A DNA stretch of 64,000 nt from Helicobacter typhlonius (lineage in GTDB: Bacteria > Campylobacterota > Campylobacteria > Campylobacterales > Helicobacteraceae). Location: the NCBI RefSeq assembly GCF_001460635.1, contig NZ_LN907858.1:1856833-1920832 (forward strand). Direction: 5' to 3'. Position numbers and translations under genes: made by a program. How positions within the stretch are numbered: position 1 is the stretch's first letter; each line of letters begins with the position of its first letter. Shown one piece after another: positions 55,654-64,000 of this stretch. The notes beneath the pieces were generated by a model. The model had not been told where the DNA came from. It saw only the letters and a list, made by a program, of their open reading frames with translations, and ran no database searches.

Positions 55654-56916
55654 TTACGCAATATCCTCTGGTGCGCTTAGAATCCCACGCACAGCACTTG
55701 CTGCTGCCACTTCGGGTGAAGAGAGATACACTTCGCTTGTGATATGTCCCATTCTCCCTACAAAATTGCGGTTTGTTGTGGCTACGCATTTTTCATTAGC
55801 AGCTAAGATTCCCATATGTCCGCCAAGACAAGGTCCGCAAGTAGGTGTGGAAACCACCGCCCCCGCTTTGATGAAAGTCTCCAAATACCCGCGATTGATA
55901 CATTCTAAATAAATGTTTTGCGTAGCGGGGATAATAATGCAACGCGTGTTTTTGGCGATTTTTTTATCTTTTAGAATCTTCGCAGCCACCGCCATATCGC
56001 TTAATCGCCCATTTGTGCAAGAGCCAATGACAACTTGGTCAATTTTTATTTCACCCCAATTATCCTTTTCTTTTGTGTTTTCAGGCAAATGCGGGAATGC
56101 CACGGTGTGATTAATTGAATCTAAATCAATATCAAAGACTTGCTCATATTCTGCATCATCATCAGCTTTGTAGATTCTAAACTCACGGCTTGTGCGTCCT
56201 TTGGCATATTCAATCGTGATGTCATCAACTTCAAAGATTCCATTTTTCGCCCCCGCTTCAATCGCCATATTCGCAATGCAAAGCCTATCATCAATAGTGA
56301 GGCTCTTTAAGCCTTCACCACTAAATTCCATACTTTTATACAGCGCACCATCAACGCCGATTTTGCCAATGATATGTAAAATCACATCTTTGCCACTCAC
56401 ATAAGGGCGCAACTTGCCTTTGAGGTTAAACTTCATCGCCTTTGGCACTTTAAACCACGCTTCGCCGGTTGCCATTCCTACCGCCATATCTGTGCTTCCC
56501 ACACCTGTGCTAAACGCCCCAAGCGCACCATAGGTGCAAGTGTGAGAATCCGCACCGATAATCAAATCGCCAATAGTTACAATGCCTTGCTCGGGCAAAA
56601 GCGCGTGTTCCACGCCCATATTCCCCACATCATAGTAATGTTTAATATCAAAGTCATTGGCAAAGCAGCGGCATTGTGCGCTTTGTGTAGCGGCTTTGAT
56701 GTCTTTGTTTGGGGCGAAATGGTCCATTACCAAAGAGATTTTACTTTTATCAAAGACTTTTTGAAATTTCGCTGCTTTAAAGGCATTAATCGCCACAGGC
56801 GTGGTGATATCGTTTCCTAGCACCATATCAAGCTTTGCCATAATCAAATCATTTGCTTTGACTTTTTCTAATCCCGCCCTATCTGCGAGAATCTTTTGAC
56901 TCATTGTCATTCCCAT
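55654..56916 (-). CDS. leuC: 3-isopropylmalate dehydratase large subunit
   Basis: Iron-sulfur subunit of isopropylmalate isomerase. It has 420 residues. [25 protein letters not shown] near the middle, [11 protein letters not shown], and [21 protein letters not shown] CGPC carry the three cluster Cys. The ATG at 56916 has AGGAG five bases in front. It is the shorter aconitase-like form seen in archaea and Campylobacterota. Next upstream is a small flavodoxin-fold gene. Confidence 0.96.
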   Translation of the reverse strand: MGMTMSQKILADRAGLEKVKANDLIMAKLDMVLGNDITTPVAINAFKAAKFQKVFDKSKISLVMDHFAPNKDIKAATQSAQCRCFANDFDIKHYYDVGNMGVEHALLPEQGIVTIGDLIIGADSHTCTYGALGAFSTGVGSTDMAVGMATGEAWFKVPKAMKFNLKGKLRPYVSGKDVILHIIGKIGVDGALYKSMEFSGEGLKSLTIDDRLCIANMAIEAGAKNGIFEVDDITIEYAKGRTSREFRIYKADDDAEYEQVFDIDLDSINHTVAFPHLPENTKEKDNWGEIKIDQVVIGSCTNGRLSDMAVAAKILKDKKIAKNTRCIIIPATQNIYLECINRGYLETFIKAGAVVSTPTCGPCLGGHMGILAANEKCVATTNRNFVGRMGHITSEVYLSSPEVAAASAVRGILSAPEDIA

Positions 56917-56935
56917 AGTCGCTCCTTTTATGAAA

Positions 56936-57427
56936 TTATTGTAATTGTTTGAGATATTCTTGCACAGGGAGATTATCGGGCTTTGCTTTAAAGATAGCGT
57001 ATGATTCTAAAACATCACAAAACGAATAGCTAAATGCTTGTTTAATCGGTGAAAGCAGTGTTTCTAGGCTGTATCCGTGGTGTCCGTCATAGCTTTTTGC
57101 CTCACCACCCGCGGTAGTGATGATACTAAATTTTTTGCCCTCTAAAAGCTTTGGATTGGCAGAATAGTGAATCTTGCTTAAAACTAAATCCTGCCATTCT
57201 TTCATTAGCGCGGGTGTGCTAAACCAAAAGAGCGGAAATTGAAAAATGATTTTCTCACTCTCCTGTAATAGCTTGATTTCAGAATCTACATCAATCTTGC
57301 CGTCTTTGTAGATTTCATTGAGATTATGAATGCGGACATTTGGCAACGCCTTTGCTGCTTCTAATAAAGCCCTATTGACTTTAGAATCCGCCCAAAATGT
57401 GTGTGAAAAAATAAGAAGTGTTTGCAT
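56936..57427 (-). CDS. NAD(P)H-dependent flavodoxin-fold oxidoreductase
   Basis: A 163-residue protein of the Kef/MdaB-type quinone reductase family. [24 protein letters not shown] at the start binds FMN phosphate; [22 protein letters not shown] is the typical middle motif; [16 protein letters not shown] follows. ATG 57427 lies 2 bases after the leuA stop with AAAGGA inside the end of leuA, so it is coupled to leuA. A link to leucine synthesis is not known. Confidence 0.85.
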   Translation of the reverse strand: MQTLLIFSHTFWADSKVNRALLEAAKALPNVRIHNLNEIYKDGKIDVDSEIKLLQESEKIIFQFPLFWFSTPALMKEWQDLVLSKIHYSANPKLLEGKKFSIITTAGGEAKSYDGHHGYSLETLLSPIKQAFSYSFCDVLESYAIFKAKPDNLPVQEYLKQLQ

Positions 57428-57429
57428 CG

Positions 57430-59097
57430 TCAATCCTTTGTGTTGAATGTGTTGTTAATGGCACTTATAAGCCCATACACACTTGCCATAATAATATCGC
57501 TATGGATACCTACGCCAAAGTGCATTTTACCCTGTGATTCTATTTGCACATAGCAAATCGCACTTGCATTTGAACCTTTTTTGAGTGCGTGTTCATTATA
57601 GTCAATTATTTCAAAGACAAGCCCAAGATTTTCCCTTAGCGCATTTGCTATGCTATCAAGGCGTCCATTACCACGACCGCTAATCTCCTTTGGTGTGCCA
57701 TTATGCGTGATATTAAGCTGCGCACTAAAAGAATCTTGTGTGTGTTCAAAGCGGCAATCTTGCATATTTAAAGGCGTGTCTAGATTCACAAAATCCCTTT
57801 CAAAAATATCGCAAATTTCTTTGGGGCTTAGCTCTTTATGGGCGTTATCCGAAATATTTTTCACATAATATGAAAAGCTCTCTTTAAATGCTGCGGGCAA
57901 GCTCACGCCATAATGTTCGTGCAAAATATAGGCTATCCCGCCCTTGCCACTTTGAGAATTAATGCGTATCACATCGCTTTCATACACGCGTCCTACATCT
58001 TTTGGGTCAATAGGCAAGTATGGCACACTCCAAGTGCCACGATTATGCTCTGCGTGGTAAGCCATACCCTTAGCGATAGCGTCTTGATGTGAGCCTGAAA
58101 ACGCCGCAAAGACAAGTTTGCCTGAATATGGTTGTCGCTCATATACTTGCATTTTGGTAACACTCTCATACACATCACAAATAGCGGGGATATTGCTAAA
58201 ATCAAGGTTGGGATTGACGCCGTGCGTGTGAAGATTCATAGCAAGTGTGATAATATCCACATTGCCGGTGCGCTCGCCATTACCAAATAATGTCCCCTCA
58301 ATTCTATCCGCACCTGCCAAAAGCCCAAGCTCCGCACTCGCCACGGCGCAACCTCTATCATTATGCGGGTGCAAAGAAATAAGCACATTTTCTCTATTTT
58401 TAAGATGTTTTGACATATATTCTACTTGACTTGCATAGATATGGGGCAAACTCATCTCAACCGTTGCGGGGAGATTCACAATAAACTTTTGCTCTTTTGT
58501 GGGTTTAAACACATCAATGACTTCATTACACACTTCAAGTGCGTAATCAACCTCTGTCCCGCTAAAGCTCTCTGGCGAATATTCAAAGGCAAAATTGCCC
58601 TTTGTGCTTTTGGCATAAGATTGCAATGCGTGTGCGCCATCAAGGGCGATCTTTTTAATATCCTCTTTGCTTTTTTTAAAGACTTGCTCCCTTTGAGCGT
58701 AAGAAGTGGAATTATAAAAATGCACAACCGCATTTTGACAGCCCTCTAGGCTTTCAAAAGTTTTTTTGATAATATGCTCTCTTGCTTGGGTAAGCACCTG
58801 CACCCGCACATCGCTAGGGATAAGATTCTCTTCAATGAGTGTGCGTAAAAAGCGGTATTCGGTTTCGCTTGCTGCGGGGAATCCTACTTCAATATCTTTA
58901 AAGCCAACTTGGAGCAGGAGCTTAAAAAATGTGATTTTTTCTTCTAGGCTCATAGGAGTGATAAGGGCTTGATTGCCATCGCGCAAATCCACGCTGCACC
59001 ACAAGGGTGCGGATTCTATATATTCTTTTTTGCTCCATTCTAAAGAGGGCTTTGGTGGCATAAAATAGCCACGTTTGTATTTGGTATGACTGCTCAT
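57430..59097 (-). CDS. leuA: 2-isopropylmalate synthase, long type
   Basis: Condenses acetyl-CoA with 2-oxoisovalerate, first step to leucine. It has 555 residues, the long type (as in actinobacteria and yeast). SVDLRDGNQALITPM carries the metal-binding Asp and Arg; FSGTEVDYALEVCNEV and SLHPHNDRGCAVASAEL carry His; the C-terminal 130 residues are the leucine feedback domain. AGGAG is five bases before ATG 59097. It begins the leuA-flavodoxin-leuC series. Confidence 0.95.
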   Translation of the reverse strand: MSSHTKYKRGYFMPPKPSLEWSKKEYIESAPLWCSVDLRDGNQALITPMSLEEKITFFKLLLQVGFKDIEVGFPAASETEYRFLRTLIEENLIPSDVRVQVLTQAREHIIKKTFESLEGCQNAVVHFYNSTSYAQREQVFKKSKEDIKKIALDGAHALQSYAKSTKGNFAFEYSPESFSGTEVDYALEVCNEVIDVFKPTKEQKFIVNLPATVEMSLPHIYASQVEYMSKHLKNRENVLISLHPHNDRGCAVASAELGLLAGADRIEGTLFGNGERTGNVDIITLAMNLHTHGVNPNLDFSNIPAICDVYESVTKMQVYERQPYSGKLVFAAFSGSHQDAIAKGMAYHAEHNRGTWSVPYLPIDPKDVGRVYESDVIRINSQSGKGGIAYILHEHYGVSLPAAFKESFSYYVKNISDNAHKELSPKEICDIFERDFVNLDTPLNMQDCRFEHTQDSFSAQLNITHNGTPKEISGRGNGRLDSIANALRENLGLVFEIIDYNEHALKKGSNASAICYVQIESQGKMHFGVGIHSDIIMASVYGLISAINNTFNTKD

Positions 59098-59226
59098 AAA
59101 AACTCCTAAAAATATGTTGTAAAACCTTATGATTTTAACAACAAAAATTACACAAATGATAAAAATTATCTATTAAGGGATAGATTTTTATCTTTTTAGC
59201 GAAAAATTACCAAAAATGATGGAATC

Positions 59227-59895
59227 TTAAGCATCTTTTTCCGCATTTTCTGTGCTGATACAATGCTCGAAAATAAATCGCTGCTCTGCTGGGAGTGCGT
59301 TAAAAAGAGCAAGGGCTAAATTGCGAATCTCCCATAGCGCAGACTTTGAAGTGCGAAGTGAGAGGAGATTTTGCAGACTCCTTGCATTAATGCTAAAGCT
59401 TAGCTCGGTGCGATAGGATTCTGGCATAGCAAACTTTGCTATATCGCTGCTAATATTGTTACATAAAATCTCGCGCAAAGATTCAAGGGCACGAAGCGAA
59501 GCGTGATTGACCTGCTCGTTTTGTGTAAAAACGACAAATTCTTCTGCTCGAGCAAGATTCTCGGCATTTATGGGGAGAAAGCTAGGGAGATTTTTTAGCT
59601 CTTTTAGTGTGTAGCGCGAGGACTTTACACTAAAACTTGCCATACGATGACGCGCTAACTCCTGCAAACACGCACGCGAAATGCCCTGAATGTAAAAATT
59701 ATAATACAAATGTTCCAAGGTGCTTGTGTGCTTAAATTTATTTCCCACCCTATTGATGAGCTCTTTATCTTTTTCCCCGCCATTATCGCCCTTTTCAAAG
59801 CTCTGCCAACAGGTGCGTATAGCGTGGCTACAAATATGTAAGGGTGTATAATGCAAAAGACTAATGCACATCTTGGTATTTTTTTGCTCTCCCAT
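59227..59895 (-). CDS. thyX: Flavin-dependent thymidylate synthase ThyX
   Basis: Makes dTMP from dUMP with FAD and methylenetetrahydrofolate. It has 222 residues. The ThyX motif reads RHRMASFSVKSSRY near residues 90-105, and the late LQNLLSLRTSKSALWEIRNLA is typical. ATG 59895 is chosen for AGAGGAG in front; upstream codons in the same frame do not match ThyX. Helicobacter use ThyX in place of ThyA. Confidence 0.94.
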   Translation of the reverse strand: MGEQKNTKMCISLLHYTPLHICSHAIRTCWQSFEKGDNGGEKDKELINRVGNKFKHTSTLEHLYYNFYIQGISRACLQELARHRMASFSVKSSRYTLKELKNLPSFLPINAENLARAEEFVVFTQNEQVNHASLRALESLREILCNNISSDIAKFAMPESYRTELSFSINARSLQNLLSLRTSKSALWEIRNLALALFNALPAEQRFIFEHCISTENAEKDA

Positions 59896-60121
59896 TACCT
59901 CTCCTCTTAGTGATTTGGTATAGAATGATACACAAAATGCGCTAATAAACCTTATGTCCGCGTAACGCTTCGGCATAGTAAGGGTTGTGATAAAAGCAAG
60001 TGAGCGGGTTTTGTGTAGATTTTCAAAGCGAAACAAAAGTGGTATATGTGATTTTTAGACAAAGCCTATACAATACAAGATTCTAAACAAGGCTTTAAGA
60101 TTTAAAACCTAAGGAGGCAAA

Positions 60122-61213
60122 ATGATTTGGCTTGATATTATCGACCCCAAATATGTGATGTTTTTTAAGTCCTTTATCCCACAGCTGCAGTTGCTTGATA
60201 CACTCATTATCACCACGCGTAGAAGCGCAGATTATGATGAATGCGCTAGACTCTTAACACTTTTTGGCATACAAGCCTATGAAATCGGCGGTTATGGGGG
60301 TGAAAGCAGACTTGGCAAGTTTGAATCTCGTTTGCAGAGACAGAGTGGATTCTTAGCACTTTTTAAGAGATTGGGACAAACGCCTAAACTTTTCATCACT
60401 GGGGCAAGTGTCGATGGTGTGCAATGCGCCTTTGGGTTAGGCATACCTGTGGTGCATTTTGCCGATACGCCCGTGGCTGGTAATACCTTTAGCGCACAGA
60501 ATCTTACCATTCTTTCCCGCCTCACCCTGCCACTCTCCCGCCTTGTTTTTCGCCCTTTTGTCGTTCCAGAGATATGCTACACGAGTTTGGGGCTAGCACC
60601 CTCGCAAGTCAAGGCTTACGATTTTATCGATGTTGCACTATGGTTGCAAGATGTGCCTGAATTTGCGCGGGATTCTATGCAGAGAGTGGCATTTATGCGT
60701 GAGTATGATTTAAATCAGAATCTACCTCTCGTGCTTGTGCGTGAGGAGGAGTATATGGCGCATTATGTGAAGAAAAAATTGCCTATTATATATGAAAGTA
60801 TAGAACTACTAAGCGCACAGGCGAATATCTTGCTTATGCCGCGTTATGGGAGCAATGAGCTAAAATCTGCCTTTGGTGCGTATAAAAATGTGCGCATACT
60901 CACAGAAAAGCTTCAGCCAAAGGCGTTTTATCCATTTATAGACTTGCTTATCGGTGGCGGCGGGACAATGAATCTTGAGGCGTGTTATTTGGGGATTCCC
61001 GTGATTTCTACGCGCTCACTTTTGCTTTTTCACGATAGTTTTCTTTTAGAATCTAAGCTAATGCACCACGCAAAATCCGCCGAGCAGGTGTTCGACCTTG
61101 CTTTAAAGATACTCTCTAACCCCAAAGCGCATCAAAAACGAGATGACCTCTTTGCGCCAAATGGGCTAGATGTGAGCGATATTCTAGCAGATATACGCGC
61201 GTTGTTGGAGTAG
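60122..61213 (+). CDS. DUF354-family protein (UDP-sugar epimerase/glycosyltransferase-like fold)
   Basis: A 363-residue protein of DUF354. Its plan recalls GT-B folds: MIWLDIIDPKYVMFF and LLDTLIITTRRSADYDECARLL in the first domain, GIPVVHFADTPVAGNTFSAQN, and the late LLIGGGGTMNLEACYLGIPVISTRSL. Similar proteins occur in surface polysaccharide clusters, but no such cluster is adjacent. AAGGAGG precedes the ATG. No known activity. Confidence 0.8.
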   Translation: MIWLDIIDPKYVMFFKSFIPQLQLLDTLIITTRRSADYDECARLLTLFGIQAYEIGGYGGESRLGKFESRLQRQSGFLALFKRLGQTPKLFITGASVDGVQCAFGLGIPVVHFADTPVAGNTFSAQNLTILSRLTLPLSRLVFRPFVVPEICYTSLGLAPSQVKAYDFIDVALWLQDVPEFARDSMQRVAFMREYDLNQNLPLVLVREEEYMAHYVKKKLPIIYESIELLSAQANILLMPRYGSNELKSAFGAYKNVRILTEKLQPKAFYPFIDLLIGGGGTMNLEACYLGIPVISTRSLLLFHDSFLLESKLMHHAKSAEQVFDLALKILSNPKAHQKRDDLFAPNGLDVSDILADIRALLE

Positions 61214-61296
61214 CCAATGGCTTTGTGGGAGATTCTAAAAACTTTTAAAATCTTGCACAATTCTATGTGGTTTAAGCCAAGTTTTAAAAGCTTTTG

Positions 61297-61302
61297 TATA
61301 GA
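61297..61302 (+). promoter_or_regulatory. Possible -10 element for tRNA-Phe
   Basis: TATAGA 29 bases before the tRNA, with AT-rich DNA in front. The match is weak. Confidence 0.3.
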
Positions 61303-61330
61303 ATCCGCGCTTACTTGTTTTTGTATTTAA

Positions 61331-61406
61331 GGCTCGATAGCTCAGTCGGTAGAGCAGGAGACTGAAAATCTCCGTGTCGGTGGTTCGATTCCGCCTCGAG
61401 CCACCA
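61331..61406 (+). tRNA. tRNA-Phe (anticodon GAA)
   Basis: A 76-base tRNA with CCA encoded. The acceptor stem GGCTCGA pairs with TCGAGCC; D loop AGCTCAGTCGGTAGAGC; anticodon stem around CTGAAAA with GAA; T loop GGTTCGATTCC; discriminator A. Confidence 0.98.
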
Positions 61407-61610
61407 CCACTTGATTTCCTTTCATTGTCTTTATTATTTTCAAAAACTACACAAACAAATAGAGTTACTTTCAGCTTTTATTTTTTTATTTGAATATGGG
61501 GCTTGATGTTAGTTGATTTTTTGTTGCCTACTCTTTTCTAGCAACCTGAAAGGTAATGTATTTTGGCTAGGATTTAGGCTCTGCAGGAGAGCTTGAGCCA
61601 GAATCTAAAC
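61407..61610. other. Intergenic region after tRNA-Phe
   Basis: A 204-base stretch with no gene. Near 61580-61605 a possible stem (GGCTC with GAGCC) lies after the end of the minus-strand transporter gene and could help end its transcript. No T-run is seen. Confidence 0.4.
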
Positions 61611-62720
61611 TTAGCCTATGAGCTTATATACCACGGTAAAGATGGTTAAAAGCCCGGTGATAAACACAAACGCATCAAGCGCAGGGTTTTGGAATTGCTT
61701 CATTTTAGAAATGGTATAAATGGCAATAATTGGCATAAGGAATAGAATCGCTGCAATAACAGGGATATTTTGCGCCCTTGCTTCAGCCAATTCTGCGGGG
61801 CTAAGTGAAAGCACACAAGAGAAAACAAAAAACATCACAAAGACAAGAAGCATAACTGAAGTGCGTAAAAGAATAGAATCTGATTTTGCAATAGCATTTG
61901 CCCCATATTCGCGCTTAACACTAAGTGCGAAAGTAGAAATAGCGGGCGAGTGATTGAAGCTAAACACAAGCACGGGAAGCGTGAGCCACACGATTGTTAA
62001 AAACTCTTTCGTATCAGGCACAGCACTTAGGCTTTCAAGATTCCATTGAGGAATGAGATAGAGTGAAAAGATAAATAAAATCGCACAAAGCGGATATACA
62101 AGCCATTGGCACACTTTTGTAATGAGTTTTTCGCTAAAGAGCATAATGAGCATAAAGGCACTGACTAAAATAAATACAAGCGCAGCTCGCCAAAATGGTA
62201 GCAAATTAGCATAATTTTCAGATTCAAGCTTAACGAATATAGATTCGCTTTGTTGGAGAAAGTCAAATGGGATATAATAGCTATGTGGGTCATAATAAAT
62301 GCTTTGTATGAATCCAGCTAAAGTGCCAAGTGGAGCAACTCTGGGGTGATGATCATTCACAAGAGGGAGAATCTGATTATAAATAAAACTCTCAAATGTA
62401 TTTGTAATACCTACACAATACGCCAAGCAAATAGGAAAAATAGCAAAAAAATAGAGAATTGAAATGAATATGCTCACCCCACGCCCGAAATATTCTTCTG
62501 CGGCGTGTGTGATGTCTTTGTCATCACCATTAGCTTGGCAGACAAAGCGAGAAAGTGCGCGGTGGCTAAGATATACCATTGGGAAAATGATAAAACACAT
62601 CGCCACAACAGGATAGAATCCGCCTCCTCCAGCCCTAATAGGCAGGTATAAGATTCCCGCACCCACCGCTGTGCCAAAGAGTGAAAGCATCCAGCGCGTA
62701 TCAAAACTATTCCACTTCAC
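61611..62720 (-). CDS. Amino acid permease, probable serine/threonine transporter (SdaC-like)
   Basis: A 369-residue membrane protein with about eleven helices of the hydroxy/aromatic amino acid permease group. MLSLFGTAVGAGILYLPIRAGGGGFYP at the start and VLVFSFNHSPAISTFALSVKREYG in the second half match the H. pylori SdaC type. It is shorter than usual (about 410). No serine deaminase gene is next to it in this window. Confidence 0.8.
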   Translation of the reverse strand: MKWNSFDTRWMLSLFGTAVGAGILYLPIRAGGGGFYPVVAMCFIIFPMVYLSHRALSRFVCQANGDDKDITHAAEEYFGRGVSIFISILYFFAIFPICLAYCVGITNTFESFIYNQILPLVNDHHPRVAPLGTLAGFIQSIYYDPHSYYIPFDFLQQSESIFVKLESENYANLLPFWRAALVFILVSAFMLIMLFSEKLITKVCQWLVYPLCAILFIFSLYLIPQWNLESLSAVPDTKEFLTIVWLTLPVLVFSFNHSPAISTFALSVKREYGANAIAKSDSILLRTSVMLLVFVMFFVFSCVLSLSPAELAEARAQNIPVIAAILFLMPIIAIYTISKMKQFQNPALDAFVFITGLLTIFTVVYKLIG

Positions 62721-62867
62721 TAAAATCCTTTGTATAATTGAGGTGTGCCATTGTATAAAATAAAAAACATAAAGGGCTTAAAACATTTGCAAAACGAGAG
62801 TTATTTTTGCGATGAGGTAGATTTTTAACATTCTACGCAAAGACACATAAAACTTTATTCATAAGCC

Positions 62868-63524
62868 CTATTTGCCCTCCCATAATGTTTTAATATACAT
62901 CTCCACCTTATCACTATTCATCTTTGAGCCTTGAATGCCAAAGTCTTTGATATTAAGCATTCCGGTGAGTGCCAGCTCAACATTTTGTGTATTCAAGGTA
63001 GAATCTAGCTCAAGGGGTAGCGTTATGCCGTGCAAATTAATCTCTGCATATACTTTGCCCTTTATCTTGCCATTGGCATTTTCACGCATTTCATATTTTG
63101 TCATCACAAGGCGACTTGTGGGATAGACTTTCACATCTAAAAAATCAGGCTCGAGCAAATGCGCATCGCGTTTCTTGCTATCAGAAAAAACAGAGGCGGT
63201 TTGAATCTCGCCACTTAAATGCGTGATGTTACCAGCATTATCAAGCTTCAAATCCCCGCTAAACTCCCTAAAATGCCCATTTACCGACATAAAGCCAAAT
63301 TTAGTCGCCTTGAAGCCAATATGAGAATCTTTGCTTACCTTATAGCTCCCTGCCAACGCCTTTAGGTTAGATTCTACCGCAATAGCATCTTGCTTATTCA
63401 TGGGGGTTTGCGCATATGTCATATTTGCCGCTAGTAGCAAGGCGAATGAAAAACAGAGTGTTTTCCATATCTTGTTTTGTCCTGTTTGTGTATTTGTTTT
63501 ACGCATATTTTCTTGTGTTTTCAT
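62868..63524 (-). CDS. YceI-family periplasmic protein
   Basis: A 218-residue exported protein. A long N-terminal signal (IWKTLCFSFALLLAANMTYAQ) precedes a lipocalin-like barrel: YKVSKDSHIGFKATKFGFMSVNGHF, IQTASVFSDSKKRDAHL and a final MNSDKVEMYIKTLWEG. YceI proteins bind polyprenyl or similar lipids. It overlaps the MarR gene by four bases (ATGA), so it is likely a target of that regulator or at least co-transcribed. Confidence 0.9.
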   Translation of the reverse strand: MKTQENMRKTNTQTGQNKIWKTLCFSFALLLAANMTYAQTPMNKQDAIAVESNLKALAGSYKVSKDSHIGFKATKFGFMSVNGHFREFSGDLKLDNAGNITHLSGEIQTASVFSDSKKRDAHLLEPDFLDVKVYPTSRLVMTKYEMRENANGKIKGKVYAEINLHGITLPLELDSTLNTQNVELALTGMLNIKDFGIQGSKMNSDKVEMYIKTLWEGK

Positions 63525-64000
63525 TGTTTTCCTTTCTGTCGTTCTTTATTTTCAAGTCCTATGACTGCCTTATGCAGTATCCTGTGAAGCTCCTTCATCT
63601 CGTCTTCGCTGATGTGTTCTAAAAGCAAATCATTATGCACCTCCTTCATCATTTGATATGTCTGCTCCGCGCACTGCCTACCGCTAGGTGTAAGGACAAT
63701 AAGGTTTTCGCGTCTATTTTTTGGGTTTTGCTTACGCGTGGCTAAACCCTTAGATTCCAAATCATCAACATACATACGCACATAGTTTTTATCGCTTAGT
63801 GCAGAGCCTCGCAAGTTGGTTTGTGAGCTTGCTTGCTGATGAGATTGCCACAAAATCCCCGCTTGTGGGTGGATAATACCTAGCGGAGCTATGCGTCTAT
63901 CAAACTCTGATGAGAGCCAAAAGCGCAGTTTTGTCGCGAGAAATCCAATATTTTGATAAATATCGCAATTGATGTTTGCTTGTGAATCTTGTGTATCCAT
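63521..64000 (-). CDS. MarR-family transcriptional regulator
   Basis: A 159-residue winged-helix regulator. AGILWQSHQQASS, LSDKNYVRMYVDDLESKGLATRKQNPKNRRENLIVLTPSGRQ is the winged helix with the basic wing. The start ATG falls on the last bases of the window, so a longer N-terminus outside cannot be excluded; the length is normal for MarR. It is coupled to the YceI gene. Confidence 0.88.
   Translation of the reverse strand: MDTQDSQANINCDIYQNIGFLATKLRFWLSSEFDRRIAPLGIIHPQAGILWQSHQQASSQTNLRGSALSDKNYVRMYVDDLESKGLATRKQNPKNRRENLIVLTPSGRQCAEQTYQMMKEVHNDLLLEHISEDEMKELHRILHKAVIGLENKERQKGKQ

Overview
The window is AT-rich chromosomal DNA of a Helicobacter, most likely an enterohepatic species near H. 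hepaticus or H. typhlonius. Three gene blocks have the H. pylori order: fabZ-lpxA-clpX-mreB-mreC, rsmA-rnj-kdsD with rlmN nearby, and an STAS-permease/ATPase/MCE/lipoprotein transporter. Promoters look like the Campylobacterota type (TATAAT-like -10, no clear -35). Features atypical of H. pylori are a monomeric isocitrate dehydrogenase, a full leucine pathway (leuA, leuC, leuD, leuB), hisF, and a secretin/ATPase/platform locus like the cts competence genes of Campylobacter. The species name is an inference.

Layout. 1-2.8 kb: the 3' part of dnaG, a PP-loop tRNA-thiolation-like enzyme and two small envelope proteins. 2.8-5 kb: a decaying stretch with a G11 tract and two frameshifted genes beside a PhnA-domain gene. 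5-10.6 kb: icd, a lipoprotein gene broken by a nonsense codon, and ileS. 10.8-17.6 kb: a large glycosyltransferase-like gene directly downstream of mreC, mreB, clpX, lpxA and fabZ, with a C12 tract in the last codons of mreC and a G8 tract inside the glycosyltransferase. 17.7-22.1 kb: queH with an overlapping 32-residue membrane protein, rlmN, a nucleoside phosphorylase and hisF. 22.3-26.5 kb: rsmA, RNase J, kdsD and a small coiled-coil protein. 26.6-29.9 kb: an Mla-like lipid transporter, divergent from dnaN-gyrB-ruvC (30.2-34.1 kb). The latter runs 8 bases before a competence/type II-like pilus locus (34.1-41.3 kb). 41.4-49.7 kb: transaldolase, a DsbC-like protein, folK, a YeiH-like protein, a thioredoxin, an SDR, gap and recG. 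49.7-52.6 kb: an MFS transporter behind dnaA, with a likely origin box array upstream of dnaA. 52.6-59.1 kb: the leu genes, interrupted by a dead ankyrin gene. 59.2-64 kb: thyX, a DUF354 protein, tRNA-Phe, a serine-transporter-like protein, YceI and a MarR regulator.

The main themes are information processing (dnaG, dnaN, gyrB, dnaA, ruvC, recG, rnj, rlmN, rsmA, ileS), cell shape and envelope (mreBC, lpxA, fabZ, kdsD, Mla), DNA uptake, and leucine synthesis. The least ordinary signals are these: a homopolymer that may switch translational coupling between mreC and the downstream glycosyltransferase; arrays of TTCAC/GTGAA boxes upstream of both dnaA and dnaN, about 22 kb apart; a strong excess of AGATTCT/AGAATCT throughout; and several independently broken small genes. 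No insertion sequence, CRISPR array, prophage or rRNA gene was seen.
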